A DNA stretch of 64,000 nt from DAOVXM01 sp963746255 (GCA_963746255.1 CAVVAJ010000001.1:558001-622000), one strand, 5' to 3'. Numbered from the stretch's first letter, positions 17,752 through 26,996 are shown. The notes: generated from the letters alone by a model not told the origin. Made by a program: numbers and translations.

Positions 17752-18704
17752 TGGTTAAGCTCCGCCAAGGCTTCAGCTACGTTTTGCCAAATTGAGCGCA
17801 GAGCGCGGCTGGCAGGTGCATCTGGCTTAAAAGCAGTCACTGGCTGTCCATTCACCATGGCAGCGGTCACCGTAAGGTCAAATGGAATCTGACCTACTAT
17901 GCCTATTCCTTGCTCCCGGCAAAAGTCCTCGATTTCCGCTGTTCCACCCGGGTAGATATCGGCTTTGTTGATACAGACCAGCGCCTTCACTCCGAAATGC
18001 GAGGTGGTTTGTAAAACCCGGTGCATATCATGAACGCCAGCGACGGTGGGCTCGGTAACGATCAAAGCCAAATCTGCGCCAGAAGTTGCAGAGATCACCG
18101 GGCATCCGATCCCAGGGGGACCATCGACCAGCACCAGTTCGATATCCTCATCCAGCGCCTTAAGCCGGGCGTGCTGCTTGACCAATGTCACCAGCTTGCC
18201 AGAATTTTCTTGGGCAGGTATTAAAGCAGCATGGAACAGCGATCCATAGCGGCTCTCGGAGCGGAACCATTTACCAGCAAGTTGATCCTGCATACTGATA
18301 GCCCCTTCGGGGCATTGGTGAACACAGGCTGCGCAGCCATCACAGGCCACCGTGTCTATGATGGGCAGGTTAGTTGATTGGTAAATGATCAGGTCGTCTG
18401 CGACCAAGCGGGAAAACCCTGGCTGGGCGACCGTTCCGATCGCTTCGAAACGGCACACTTCTATGCAGTATCCACAGCTCGAACAGGTCTCGATGTCAAT
18501 GTGGGCTATCTTTCCGCCCCAAAAGCCCTCTTGCAGCTCAATCTGCGGGTTCAAGACCAGCTCCAGGTTGGCAGCATCCACATCAGCATCGGCTAGAACC
18601 GCGTGGATGGGCATTTCCCCCTCAGCTGCGAGATGGGCAAAGGCTGCCGTAACGCTGGTTTTACCCGTGCCTCCTTTACCGCTGAGGATCACAAGCTGTT
18701 TCAT
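17748..18704 (-). CDS. MinD/Mrp-family ATPase with inserted ferredoxin domain, copy 1
   Basis: A 318-residue P-loop ATPase of the deviant-Walker (MinD/Mrp/NifH) class. Walker A is SGKGGTGKTS at residue ~8, with DADVDAANL after it and the switch-II-like VLVDGPPGIGCP near residue 200. Between them are two ferredoxin motifs, CSSCGYCIEVCRFEAI and CDGCAACVHQCPEGAI, so the protein likely carries two [4Fe-4S] clusters. Such ATPases occur in pairs in anaerobes beside NifX-like genes; they are thought to help cluster insertion or transfer, but the substrate is unknown. Intact, unlike its sister gene upstream. Confidence 0.83.
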   Translation of the reverse strand: MKQLVILSGKGGTGKTSVTAAFAHLAAEGEMPIHAVLADADVDAANLELVLNPQIELQEGFWGGKIAHIDIETCSSCGYCIEVCRFEAIGTVAQPGFSRLVADDLIIYQSTNLPIIDTVACDGCAACVHQCPEGAISMQDQLAGKWFRSESRYGSLFHAALIPAQENSGKLVTLVKQHARLKALDEDIELVLVDGPPGIGCPVISATSGADLALIVTEPTVAGVHDMHRVLQTTSHFGVKALVCINKADIYPGGTAEIEDFCREQGIGIVGQIPFDLTVTAAMVNGQPVTAFKPDAPASRALRSIWQNVAEALAELNQ

Positions 18705-19572
18705 ACTATATGACCCTCAGCCACCAGCGATTCTATGTGGGCAGCCAGCTGCCGGAAGCGGTCTTCGTATTCTGGGCGAATCTCGATCAAGTTTTCCCCC
18801 TGGGCGATGCCCTCACCGATTTGGCGTTCCAGAGGGATTCGCATCAGGATCGGCAAGCCAGCCTGTTGACAATATTCATCTACATGAGCATCACCGAACC
18901 CATCACGGTTAATCACCACCCCAGCGGGGATATTGAGTTCCTGTGTGAGCTTGCGCAGCCAAACGCAAATCATGCAAGCCAAATGGAGTGGGTTCGGTTA
19001 CGAGCAAAACATAATCAGCCCCGCGAATAGATTCGACCACTGGGCAGGATGTACCGGGCGGGGAATCCCAGACAACTACGCTTTCCGGTTGGGGAGGCTG
19101 CCACTTCTTCAGCTGGCGTATGACGGGCACAGCCATCGGTTCACCCACATTGAGCAACCCGCGTGCAAATTCAATTCCGGTACTTGTCACCCCCTGTTCT
19201 AGTTTTCCAAGGGTTTTTGGAATCTCAATAATGGCTGACTTCAGGGCATACAAGTGGACAGCTACCACAGCCATGACACAGCTCGGGGAACACGAGTGGA
19301 TTCTCGTTGAGTACTACAACAGCGTGGAACTCGCAAACTTCAGCACAACAGCCACAGCCTGTACAGAGATCCGCGTTCACCTCTGGAATGAGGATGTTCA
19401 CATCTTTTGTGCGGCGGATTTCTGGATGCAGAAATAGGTGCGAGTTGGGAGCCTCGACATCACAATCCACAAAGGACACCGACACTCCCTGCCTAGAAAG
19501 CGATAAAGCCAGGCTGGTCGCGACCGTAGTCTTGCCGGTGCCGCCTTTGCCGCTGGCTACGGCAATGATCAT
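18701..19572 (-). CDS. MinD/Mrp-family ATPase with ferredoxin domain, copy 2 (two apparent +1 frameshifts)
   Basis: Sister of the 17748-18704 gene. Three pieces in successive frames make one family-type protein of ~290 residues: 19572-19225 (Walker A SGKGGTGKTT, DCDVEAPNSHLFL, clusters CTGCGCCAEVC and CHGCGSCPLVCP), 19274-18909 (EIPKTLGKLEQG to VVWDSPPGTSCPVVES and VTEPTPFGLHD), and 18982-18701 (VVINRDGFGDAHVDEYC to the end). Removing one base near 19238 and one near 18957 restores continuity, so both are +1. Its stop overlaps the start of copy 1 by 4 bases. It may be an intact gene with sequence errors, or a freshly broken one. Confidence 0.72.
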
Positions 19573-19580
19573 AATTCTAG

Positions 19581-19946
19581 CTAACCTTTACCGTGCAGTT
19601 CTGGGCCGGTGGCGGCTCCGATCTGATCTAATTCTCCCGCAATGTATTTTTCTTGCGCTTCAAGCACTGTCCCTGTACTAGCAATATAGGCTTTGACACC
19701 CGCGGCATCCAAGGCAGTAAAAGCTTTGGGGCCATAGCGGCCACTGATAACCACCTCTACACCCTGGTTGGCGATGGATTGTGCGGCCTGCGGTCCGGCA
19801 CCACCCCGCGCCCCTGCGGCTGGATTGGGGAAGGCTTCCCAAATCCCAGTATCAGTATCATTAAAGAGGAAGTAATCACAACGCCCAAAACGGGGGTTGA
19901 ATGGGCTTTCTTTTGTGTTACCTGAAGCTGAAATCGCGATTTTCAT
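19581..19946 (-). CDS. NifX-like protein, copy 2
   Basis: A 121-residue member of the dinitrogenase Fe-Mo-cofactor family. Starts MKIAISASGN at 19946, right after a strong GGAGG; a longer frame upstream has no ribosome site. Family features: NPRFGRCDYFLF (conserved FGR, with Cys), GVEVVISGRYGPKAFTAL, and a C-terminal helix. Eight bases separate it from the MinD copy 2 start. The pair of NifX-like proteins matches the pair of ATPases, suggesting each ATPase may have its own cofactor-binding partner. Confidence 0.83.
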   Translation of the reverse strand: MKIAISASGNTKESPFNPRFGRCDYFLFNDTDTGIWEAFPNPAAGARGGAGPQAAQSIANQGVEVVISGRYGPKAFTALDAAGVKAYIASTGTVLEAQEKYIAGELDQIGAATGPELHGKG

Positions 19947-20049
19947 ATTACCTCCAAAAGAAAGACCTCCACCCATACGATGTGGTTCGCTTGAATAAGA
20001 GCGGCAATGGGTGGAAGGTTTTTTCAACATTGAATAACAATGGTTTTCA

Positions 20050-20241
20050 CTACTCGCGTATCATATTGGTGCTGCATTTGGGGCATTTGATGTCATAACA
20101 TGGCTGTCCAGCGACGTGTTTTACTTTATGCCCACAGTTGGGACAAACACAATTTCCAGCTGGACCAGCCGCTCCGGGACCACCCAGCCGACCTCGATTG
20201 CGCCCGTTTCCCTGTCCTCGTCCAAACCATCGTCTCATCAT
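20050..20241 (-). CDS. Small zinc-ribbon protein
   Basis: A 63-residue basic, Gly-rich protein with two Cys pairs, CPNCGHKVKHVAG and later CPKCSTNM, plus CYD, making a zinc-ribbon or rubredoxin-like knuckle. It follows PadR in the operon and precedes NifX copy 2. Ribosome site AAGGAG lies ahead of TTG/ATG/ATG codons (20244, 20241, 20238); I take 20241. Small proteins of this type regularly accompany NifX/MinD clusters, but their role is unknown. Confidence 0.72.
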   Translation of the reverse strand: MMRRWFGRGQGNGRNRGRLGGPGAAGPAGNCVCPNCGHKVKHVAGQPCYDIKCPKCSTNMIRE

Positions 20242-20303
20242 CAATCCAGCTCCTTTCTCAATGGTCTATAGGTTTAAGATTTAATGAGTATGAATCACAC
20301 AAT

Positions 20304-20693
20304 TTAATCTGATGCCATCTGAACTTCTTTTTCGTAATTTGCGAGCAAACGATCGATTTCTCCACGCGTACGCCGTAAATCAGCAATCCATTCGGCGAGT
20401 AAAGCTTCCCCTTGAGGGAGAATTTGGTACACACGCCGCCGGGGACCCTGGCTGTCATCATCCCAGCGGGAAGATACCAAGCCACTGTCTTCCATCTCCC
20501 GTAAAGCACGGTAGACGAGACTTGGGTCAAAGCGATTAGGATCAAAACCAAATTCATCCAAATCATCCATCAAGCTATAGCCATGCGCTTCATCACGAGT
20601 GAGCATGAGCAGCAAGCAGGGTTGTAAAAAGCGCAGTACCCTCTGACGACGTCGTTTACCTCTTTTAGGCATTTGCCTTTGCATATCAGGCAT
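20304..20693 (-). CDS. PadR-family transcription regulator
   Basis: A 129-residue regulator: winged helix with QPCLLLMLTRDEAHGYSLMD and DPSLVYRALREMEDSGLVSS (the characteristic PadR block), then a wing containing GPRRRVYQILPQGEALLAEW and a C-terminal helix for dimerisation. The N-terminus is unusually basic (KRGKRRRQR). It heads the metallocluster operon and a perfect inverted repeat stands 48 bp before its start, so autoregulation of the whole run is likely. The effector is unknown. Confidence 0.85.
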   Translation of the reverse strand: MPDMQRQMPKRGKRRRQRVLRFLQPCLLLMLTRDEAHGYSLMDDLDEFGFDPNRFDPSLVYRALREMEDSGLVSSRWDDDSQGPRRRVYQILPQGEALLAEWIADLRRTRGEIDRLLANYEKEVQMASD

Positions 20694-20740
20694 ATCTAAA
20701 CCCTTGCGATTAATCGTCTATAGTATATTTGTCTACTGAC

Positions 20741-20769
20741 ATATTGTCAACATTTTATTGTGACAATAT
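20741..20769. promoter_or_regulatory. Palindromic operator upstream of padR operon
   Basis: ATATTGTCA at 20741-20749 and its exact reverse complement TGACAATAT at 20761-20769, spacer 11 bp. The right arm also sits in a smaller palindrome, ATTGTGACAAT. Position, immediately before the PadR gene, fits a PadR binding site. Confidence 0.6.
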
Positions 20770-21039
20770 TACATTTTCATATATTTAATGTTACATTCGG
20801 AATTATGGTCCGGACTGGATTAATGGAATTTATGCTGATAAGCTCAAAGGGCGTTCAGAAGATTGTTGAAAATATTGATAAATTTTGGGATTACAAAGGT
20901 GACCATAAGAGAACGATTGTCTCATCAGGGACCGTACATAGAGTCGGAGAAGCATAATTCACTGGAACTCGGCTATAATGCACTAGAGGGAATCAATTCA
21001 CAATACTTGCCACAACCAGGAACCAATAAGGAGTCAGTC

Positions 21040-21747
21040 ATGTCGCTGACAATCGCAAAAATCACGCTTGCACTACCGCTGCGGATGGGAACGGTCAACT
21101 GCTACCTGCTGCAGGATGTATCAGGGACAGTGTTGGTCGACACAGGAACTTCGCACGGGCGGGAGGCACTGGTTAATCAACTGGAGGCGGCAGGGGTGGT
21201 CGCGGGTGAGCTGAAGCTGATCGCGATCACGCACGGCGACTTCGACCACACCGGCAACGCAGCCTTCTTGCGAAAGCGGTACAGGGCCCCGATCGGGATG
21301 CACGCTGGCGACGCGGGGATGGCCAGCCAGGGTGACATGTTCTACAACCGCAAATCGGGCAACCGGGTTGTGAAATGGCTCGCACCGTTCTGGGCTGGTT
21401 TCAAGAAGGCAGATCGGTTTGAGGCGGATATCCCGCTGGCGGATGGCGATACGCTGGATGCGTACGGAATCAAGGCACAGGTGATCGAGATACCGGGTCA
21501 TTCAAGCGGATCGATTGGTATCCTGACGGAGGCGGGTGAGCTGTTCAGCGGCGACCTGTTCGAGAACTCGAAAAAACCTGGCTTCAGCTCGATTATGGAT
21601 GACCCACCGACTGCGCAACAGAGCGCAGAGAAGCTGAACAGCTATGGGATCACTACAGTCTACCCAGGACACGGTGAGCCGTTCCAGTGGGAGGAGTTCG
21701 AGGCGAGGTGGAATAGAAGAGGAATAACGCCTCAAGGGAATCCATAA
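21040..21747 (+). CDS. MBL-fold metallo-hydrolase
   Basis: A 235-residue metallo-beta-lactamase-fold hydrolase. The metal motif THGDFDHTGN (HxDxDH) is at residue ~65, GHSSGSIG further on and a late HGEP, giving the usual two-metal centre. Start is ATG at 21040 behind AAGGAG; a longer frame upstream lacks a ribosome site. It resembles glyoxalase-II-like or quorum-lactonase-like general members; the substrate cannot be assigned. It lies at the left edge of the decaying accessory zone, itself intact, with G+C a little higher than its neighbours. Confidence 0.82.
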   Translation: MSLTIAKITLALPLRMGTVNCYLLQDVSGTVLVDTGTSHGREALVNQLEAAGVVAGELKLIAITHGDFDHTGNAAFLRKRYRAPIGMHAGDAGMASQGDMFYNRKSGNRVVKWLAPFWAGFKKADRFEADIPLADGDTLDAYGIKAQVIEIPGHSSGSIGILTEAGELFSGDLFENSKKPGFSSIMDDPPTAQQSAEKLNSYGITTVYPGHGEPFQWEEFEARWNRRGITPQGNP

Positions 21748-21998
21748 CAAGAGAACCGGACCAACCCAGCAGGGATATGCAGATTCTCGTTAGGCAGGAT
21801 ATTTGTAGTGCTATCCGGCAACCAATCACCCAAAAAAACATCACCAAATACCGCATTACACACCAGCTTTCCCTACGGGGAAGATACGCTCTGCTCGAGG
21901 GATTGATTCTCTGCAGCAATTCCTATATACTGGTATTTGGAGATCATACTTACCAGCATCGCTTTGCAGCTGGATACCACGCTGAAACCGGAGGGATC

Positions 21999-23066
21999 AT
22001 GTTCAGGAGACTGCTTGCCACGTTTTTTGTTGACAATAGTTATGGTATCCCTGGCAGTAGAACCGGTCAGCGCCAGCACATTCATCGTAACCATACACAG
22101 ACGACATCGGTGTCGGCTCTTTGCGTTGGGCTATTGAGCAGGCTAATGCAAACCCAGGACCGGATACGATCACATTCAACATCCCGGGCGCGGATTGCCC
22201 AACCGGGATTTGTTACATCTATCCAACTTCTTATTTACCAGTACTGACTGACGATGGCACGACGATCGACGGATACTCCCATCCCGACGCCTTTGCTGCT
22301 ACCGCCAGTTCTCCGGCGAACATAGTCATTCAAATCGACGGCGGCGATACAATCAACAATAACGGGCTAAACATCATCTCCGCAAATAACGTAATCCGGG
22401 GATTATCCATCACTCGTTTCAATCTAAACGGGATCGCCATCGGCGCCATATACGGAGGGACCGGGAGCGATAACGTGATCGCTGGTAACTACATCGGCAT
22501 CCACGCCGACGGTACCACAGTGGCGAGCAATGGCGGTGAGGGGATATTTATTGGCTTAGGTGGCACAAACAATCTGATCGGAGGGGACCACCCAGCTGAT
22601 CGCAACATTATCGGTGGAAATACTCTGGATGGCGTCGGCATCCACGGCAAGCGGCACGAATGGTAATAAGGTCTCTGGCAGTTTCATTGGAACGGATGCA
22701 TCTGGGACAGCAGCAAAGCCTAACCTCTTACATGGTGTACGTATCTATGGGGACGCGCAGAATAATATTGTCGGCATGGTATGACTATGGGGCAGGCAAC
22801 CTAATATCCGGGAATGGATTGGATGGGGTGCAAATCCTGGGGATCGAAACAACGCGGTAATACTGTTTCTGGCAACTTCATCGGAACAGACATCAGCGGA
22901 TCGAGCGACCTGGGAAACGGTTTTCGAGGGGTTGGTATCTGATACCGCGGCTGGCAACGGAGGTGAAGGGATTTCTGTAAGCTTGGGAGGTGTAAACAAT
23001 CTGATCGGAGGGGACCACCCAGCTGATCGCAACATTATCGGTGGAAATACCCTGGATGGCGTCGTG
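21999..23066 (+). pseudogene. Secreted parallel beta-helix protein, six apparent +1 frame breaks
   Basis: An export signal (MFRRLLATF then LLTIVMVSLAVEPVSA) starts at 21999 behind CGGAGGG. The rest reads as a right-handed beta-helix protein (GSLRWAIEQANANPGPDTIT, NVIAGNYIGIHADGT, NLIGGDHPADRNIIGG), but only by changing frame six times (near 22028, 22105, 22648, 22778, 22850 and 22940), each time by +1. The C-terminus is missing: reading stops at 23068 just before the IS3 element. A 71-bp segment of the gene occurs twice (22567-22637 and 22994-23064). Clearly non-functional as written; possibly a surface protein before decay. Confidence 0.7.
22567..23064 (+). repeat. 71-bp direct repeat pair inside the beta-helix gene
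   Basis: Bases 22567-22637 and 22994-23064 differ at one position. The offset is 427 bp. The near-identity, beyond what protein repeats need, suggests a recent duplication or gene conversion. Confidence 0.75.
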
Positions 23067-23105
23067 TAAAGGGCCCAATTTTAGTACCATTTGAAAGTGG
23101 ACAAA

Positions 23106-23870
23106 TCACCGTTGTTTTGGGGCATACTGATAGGGTGGCACATCACCTAATGCCTCATGTGGCCGGATTGCATTGTATTCTTCCAACCAATCTTCTGTAA
23201 TCGCCTGGACCTCCGCGACAGTATGAAATAGAAAGGCATCGAGAACAGCTTCACGATACGTGCGATTGAAGCGCTCAATGAAAGCATTCTGGGCTGGTTT
23301 CCCGGGTTGAATGAAGGCCAAAGCAACATCATGTTCGGCTGCCCAGTCTGCCAGGGTTTGGGAAATCAATTCAGGTCCGTTGTCCAGGCGTAGCTGCTTT
23401 GGATATCCTCGCCAGAGCGCCAGCATATCCAAAACCCGCACCACACGTGCAGCAGGTATGGAGGTATCGACTTCAATCCACAATCCTTCTCGGTTGAACT
23501 CATCAATAATGTTCAAGGTGCGGATCGTGCGCCCATTGACCAGACTGTCATGCATGAAATCTAACGACCAGGATATGTTGGCTTCTGCAGGGGCTACCAG
23601 TGGCTGTGGATTACGCACAGGCAGTCTTTTCTTGGGCTTGACCCGTAAATTGAGCCCTAAAGCCCGATATACCCGCCGAACCCGCTTGTGATTCCAACTG
23701 CGACCTTGATTTTTGAGATAGGCATACATTTTCCGGAAGCCCCAGCGTGGCTTTCTGCTTGCCAGGCTGAGCAGTTGTTCACGCAGCTCTTCATCATCTG
23801 ATGGTTTGGCTTTATACCGGTACACCGAGCGGCTCAGGTTTAGCATGGCACACGCCTGACGTTCACTCAT
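23106..23870 (-). CDS. IS3-family transposase OrfB (DDE integrase domain)
   Basis: A 254-residue segment with the HTH_21 region followed by an rve integrase core. The acidic triad is visible: Asp in SWSLDFMHDSL, Asp in LRLDNGPEL and Glu in NAFIERFNRTYREAV. It is made as an OrfAB fusion by -1 slippage at an A7 run (plus-strand T7 at 23928-23934), where the upstream gene reads EKKLSQ-stop and the -1 frame continues KVITVAERRDL into MSERQA. It cuts and joins the ends of the element. Confidence 0.9.
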   Translation of the reverse strand: MSERQACAMLNLSRSVYRYKAKPSDDEELREQLLSLASRKPRWGFRKMYAYLKNQGRSWNHKRVRRVYRALGLNLRVKPKKRLPVRNPQPLVAPAEANISWSLDFMHDSLVNGRTIRTLNIIDEFNREGLWIEVDTSIPAARVVRVLDMLALWRGYPKQLRLDNGPELISQTLADWAAEHDVALAFIQPGKPAQNAFIERFNRTYREAVLDAFLFHTVAEVQAITEDWLEEYNAIRPHEALGDVPPYQYAPKQR

Positions 23871-23914
23871 TTGATGGGTAGCGATCGCATACTGGACCAG
23901 GTCCCGACGCTCCG

Positions 23915-24187
23915 CTACTGTGATAACTTTTTTTCAACAATGTCCTTCAAAACCTTGTGTTCCAGGCTCAAGTCTGCATACATCTCTTTCAGTTTTTGGT
24001 TCTCTGCTTCCAGTTCCTTGAGCCGTTTCAAGGCCGCGACATCCATGCCACTGTACTTGGCTTTCCATTTGTAGAACGCACTTCTGCTAAACCCATGCTG
24101 GCGACTTAGTTCTTCTACGGCGACGCCTGCTTCTGCTTCTTTGAGGATTTTGACGATCTGCGTTTCGGTATATCTTGACCTTTTCAT
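23915..24187 (-). CDS. IS3-family transposase OrfA (HTH)
   Basis: 90 residues beginning MKRSRYTETQIVKILKEAE, then a helix-turn-helix (VAVEELSRQHGFSRSAFYKW) and a leucine-zipper-like helix (LKELEAENQKLKEMYADL). It binds the element's ends and forms dimers; alone it usually inhibits transposition, and fused to OrfB it is the transposase. Start at 24187 behind GGAG. Confidence 0.87.
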   Translation of the reverse strand: MKRSRYTETQIVKILKEAEAGVAVEELSRQHGFSRSAFYKWKAKYSGMDVAALKRLKELEAENQKLKEMYADLSLEHKVLKDIVEKKLSQ

Positions 24188-24247
24188 CGGAATCTCCTGT
24201 TGTATTGTGCCAGAAAATTCCACTTTTGCTTGGTACTATTTTAGGGG

Positions 24248-25601
24248 ATGGTTATCCCGGGGATCCTAGCACAGACTGGTAATGAGCAAACGCCGGAAAA
24301 ATCTGGGCAACTAGAGGGTGATACCGGTACATGGGATCTATACAACTTCGAGGTCGAGCGTGGTTTCCTGCTGATCTACGCCCCGGAATACGGTCCGCTT
24401 ATCTTTGACAGGCGCGCTTACCCAATCGGGGCCAGATGTGCTGGCGGTGGCGATGGGATCGCCGCCTGAGGAGCGCGACCAGCTATACGAACAGGTTTTT
24501 ATCCCGGCGGTGGAGGCTATGGCGTTCTATGACGGAGCAGGTCCTCACACTAAGACAAGTACTTTGCAGCTCCCGGTACGCGATTACTGGCCGACGGAAG
24601 AATGGCGGACCTCCACGCCGGCTGACCAAGATATCGATGATGCCAAACTGGCAGAGATGGTGGCCTACATTACGGATAACCAGATCCCAATACACTCTGC
24701 CATGATCATACGGAACGGGTATGTCGTCCTGGATGAAGATTTCCGTCCCTTCCGCAGCCTGGACAACCTGAAGTCGGTGACCAAGAGCATCACTTCGGCG
24801 TTAATCGGGATCGTCATCAACCAGGGGTATATCGATGGAGTTGACCAACCGGTGATTGAACTGTTCCCTTCAAGACATACAGCCAACCTGGACGAGAACA
24901 AAGCGGCGATGACGGTGGAGGATCTGCTGACGATGCAATCGGGGTTGGACTGGCCTGCAGGACCGTGTCCGTGGAGGGATGGTCAGGAGTGCGCCGATTA
25001 CACCACCCAGCAGATGCTGGAGGATGAGGACAGCCTGCAATTCCTGCTGGACCAACCTGTAACAGCTGAACCGGGGACAAAGTGTGAATACGTGGCCGGG
25101 GCGTCGCACCTACTTTCAGCGATGATCAGTGAGACGACCGGGATGAGCGGGCTGGATTTCGGGATGGAATTCCTCTTCAAACCGCTGGGGATCGAGGAAG
25201 TAACCTGGAACGATGATGGTGAGGGGTTGAACCTGGGCTGGTCAGACATCTCGCTGCTGCCGGAGGATATGGCTAAGATCGGCTTCTTATATCTAAACGA
25301 GGGGAAATGGGACGGGGATCAGATCCTACCAGTGGAATGGGTGCGGGCATCGGCAATCGGTCATGCAGAAACAGGCAGCCGAGGGATCCAATCGCAGTAC
25401 GGCTACCAGTGGTGGGTGAATCCCGAATTTGGTTTCTACGACGCAATGGGTTCTGGTGGAAATTACATCATTGTTATGCCGGAGAAAGACCTGGTGGTGG
25501 TCTTCACCGGCAGTATGAAGGCCTCCGTCGGTCAGGCTAAGTGGTGGGAGGGGACTCCAGAGGAGCTGTTCAGGGTTTATATCCTACCAGCAGTGCAGTG
25601 A
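24248..25601 (+). pseudogene. Serine beta-lactamase-like hydrolase, 5' damaged and frameshifted
   Basis: The catalytic part (from 24405) is a complete class-C/PBP-type serine hydrolase domain: SVTK (S-x-x-K) in LKSVTKSITSALIG near residue 130, a YVAG block where Y-x-N normally lies, and a late GSGGNYI in the KTG position. In front, in another frame, is part of an N-terminal domain (SGQLEGDTGTWDLYNF onward); removing one T near 24404 joins them (+1). No signal peptide or ribosome site is left; the IS3 element abuts at 24237. If the later start at 24405 is used the enzyme domain could still be made. Role: probably a cell-wall or small-ester hydrolase. Confidence 0.7.
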
Positions 25602-25957
25602 GAATCATGTGGACGAGTTTTTGAGGAGTGTCTTATCTGGGCAGCAGCGTGTAAAGGTATGTGGTAGCCCAGCTTATTGTCACGCAAATCCCTCATGATT
25701 GTCGACTATGCCCAAATTGTGTTGAAATAGTTGGTTTTACGACCTCACCCAAGGGGGTATCCCAAAGATTCAAGGGGGTGATTTTGTTCCAGGTACATTG
25801 TCCAAACTACCCTTTTATTGTAGAATAACAATAGAACACTTGTTCTTTTTTTGATTGTATGCCTGTGTCGACTGGTAAACAGCATCGGCACCAAAACATG
25901 TACGAGCGGCCACGGCAGACCACTATCCGGCGGGGGGTCTGATGAATCGCACAAACC
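25602..25957. other. Intergenic region before the replication-module genes
   Basis: No gene is supported. Near 25755-25785 there are two copies of CAAGGGGGT-like words in direct orientation (25749 and 25772). The rest has no recognisable motif. Confidence 0.4.
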
Positions 25958-26560
25958 ATGACCAGCTACTGGATAAAACTGTACCACGAAATATTGCGCG
26001 ACCCCAAGATGGGGCTGCTGGACGACCATACCTGGCGGCGGACGATCGAGCTGTTCCTGATCGCCGGGGAACGCAACGAGGCTGGGCAGCTTCCCCCGAT
26101 TTCGGACACGGCCTGGCTGCTGCGCACCAGCGAACAAGACCTGCAGGAGTCCTTACAACAACTGGAGCGGCTCGGGGTCGCCCAACAAGATGAAGCGGGG
26201 TGGTTGATCAGCAACTTCGCCAAAAGGCAGGCGCCGCTCAGCGCAGCAGAAAGAATGCGTCTGTACCGCAAACGCAAGCGATCGTCAGATTCATCCAGCG
26301 AACAAGACCTGCAGGATAAAGAATCGCCGAGCGTCACAGGTAACGAAGGTGAGTCGGGTGCGTTACAAACCTGTTACGAAAACCGTTACACTGCCATTCA
26401 AGATACAGATACAGATACAGATATAGATATAGATGCAGATATAGAACAAGAGGTAGAAAACGTGCGGAGGACACAAAAGACACACCACAAACCGCTCCAC
26501 ACTCCAAAAATGACCGGAGCACTAAAACGGTTGGAAAGAAAGCTTGACGATGGCTACTGA
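25958..26560 (+). CDS. Phage/plasmid replisome-organiser-like protein
   Basis: A 200-residue protein. The N-terminus (SYWIKLYHEILRDPKMGLL, TWRRTIELFLIAGE, then an HTH-like TSEQDLQESLQQLERLG and FAKRQAPLSAAERMRLYRKR) resembles the replisome-organiser/DnaD-like N-terminal domain of phage replication proteins. The middle is low complexity: a DTDTDTDIDIDADIEQE stretch encoded by hexamer repeats. The C-terminus is basic. It overlaps the next gene by 11 bases. Best read as the first of two replication genes of a degenerate prophage or plasmid element; no integrase or capsid genes are nearby. Confidence 0.6.
   Translation: MTSYWIKLYHEILRDPKMGLLDDHTWRRTIELFLIAGERNEAGQLPPISDTAWLLRTSEQDLQESLQQLERLGVAQQDEAGWLISNFAKRQAPLSAAERMRLYRKRKRSSDSSSEQDLQDKESPSVTGNEGESGALQTCYENRYTAIQDTDTDTDIDIDADIEQEVENVRRTQKTHHKPLHTPKMTGALKRLERKLDDGY
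26402..26446 (+). repeat. GATACA/GATATA hexamer tandem repeat in coding sequence
   Basis: About seven near-identical six-base units encoding alternating Asp-Thr and Asp-Ile. Likely a slippage-prone, expandable stretch within the replisome-organiser-like gene. Confidence 0.75.
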
Positions 26561-26996
26561 AAAGCAGGTGATCCACAGCCTGAAACGTCTGGCCGCGTAC
26601 TATGGGCGCGAGCCAACCGATGAGCAAGCTGAGATTTACGTGGATTTGCTGGGTGACCTTGACGCGTGGCGGCTGCGAGGGGCTGTCCGGGGCTGGATGC
26701 AGAAATCGCCCTTCTTCCCCAAAGTAAGCGAGCTGCTGGAGCTGGCGGCAGCCATCCCAGAACCGCAGCCGGACTACCTGGCGGCCGAGGCGGACCATCT
26801 GGCGAATAAGTTCTACTTTACGGGCGAGCTGGACCAAGAGGAGTGGGATGAACTGATCGAACGTTTCGAGAAAGCAGAACGACCGTACCGGGCAGCGAAC
26901 CTGCGCAAACGCTATTCAATCTACACGGCGATGATTGTACAGAGAGGCAATGATGATAGTGGCCAGCAGGAACATGCTAACGAATTGAGCCAGTAG
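26550..26996 (+). CDS. Phage replication-associated protein (helicase-loader-like)
   Basis: A 148-residue acidic protein (MATEKQVIHSLKRLAAYYGR, VDLLGDLDAWRLRGAVRGWM, FFPKVSELLELAAAIPEP). The pattern of a helical domain with W/L-rich motif and SPFFPKVSEL matches small loader or replicative-accessory proteins next to replisome organisers in phages. Start at 26550 within the end of the previous gene, suggesting coupling. Function by neighbourhood only. Confidence 0.55.
   Translation: MATEKQVIHSLKRLAAYYGREPTDEQAEIYVDLLGDLDAWRLRGAVRGWMQKSPFFPKVSELLELAAAIPEPQPDYLAAEADHLANKFYFTGELDQEEWDELIERFEKAERPYRAANLRKRYSIYTAMIVQRGNDDSGQQEHANELSQ

Larger units (their letters stand above)
23083..24237 (-). mobile_element. 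IS3-family insertion sequence, complete
   Basis: 1155 bp, with terminal inverted repeats beginning AGTACCA (left) and the matching TGGTACT (right); about 15 of the first 19 bases match, including AAAGTGGA. The element is flanked by a 5-bp direct repeat ATTTT (23078-23082 and 24238-24242), consistent with a target-site duplication. Inside are orfA and orfB on the minus strand with an A7 slip site. Ends, genes and slip site all look intact, so it may still be active. Confidence 0.88.
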
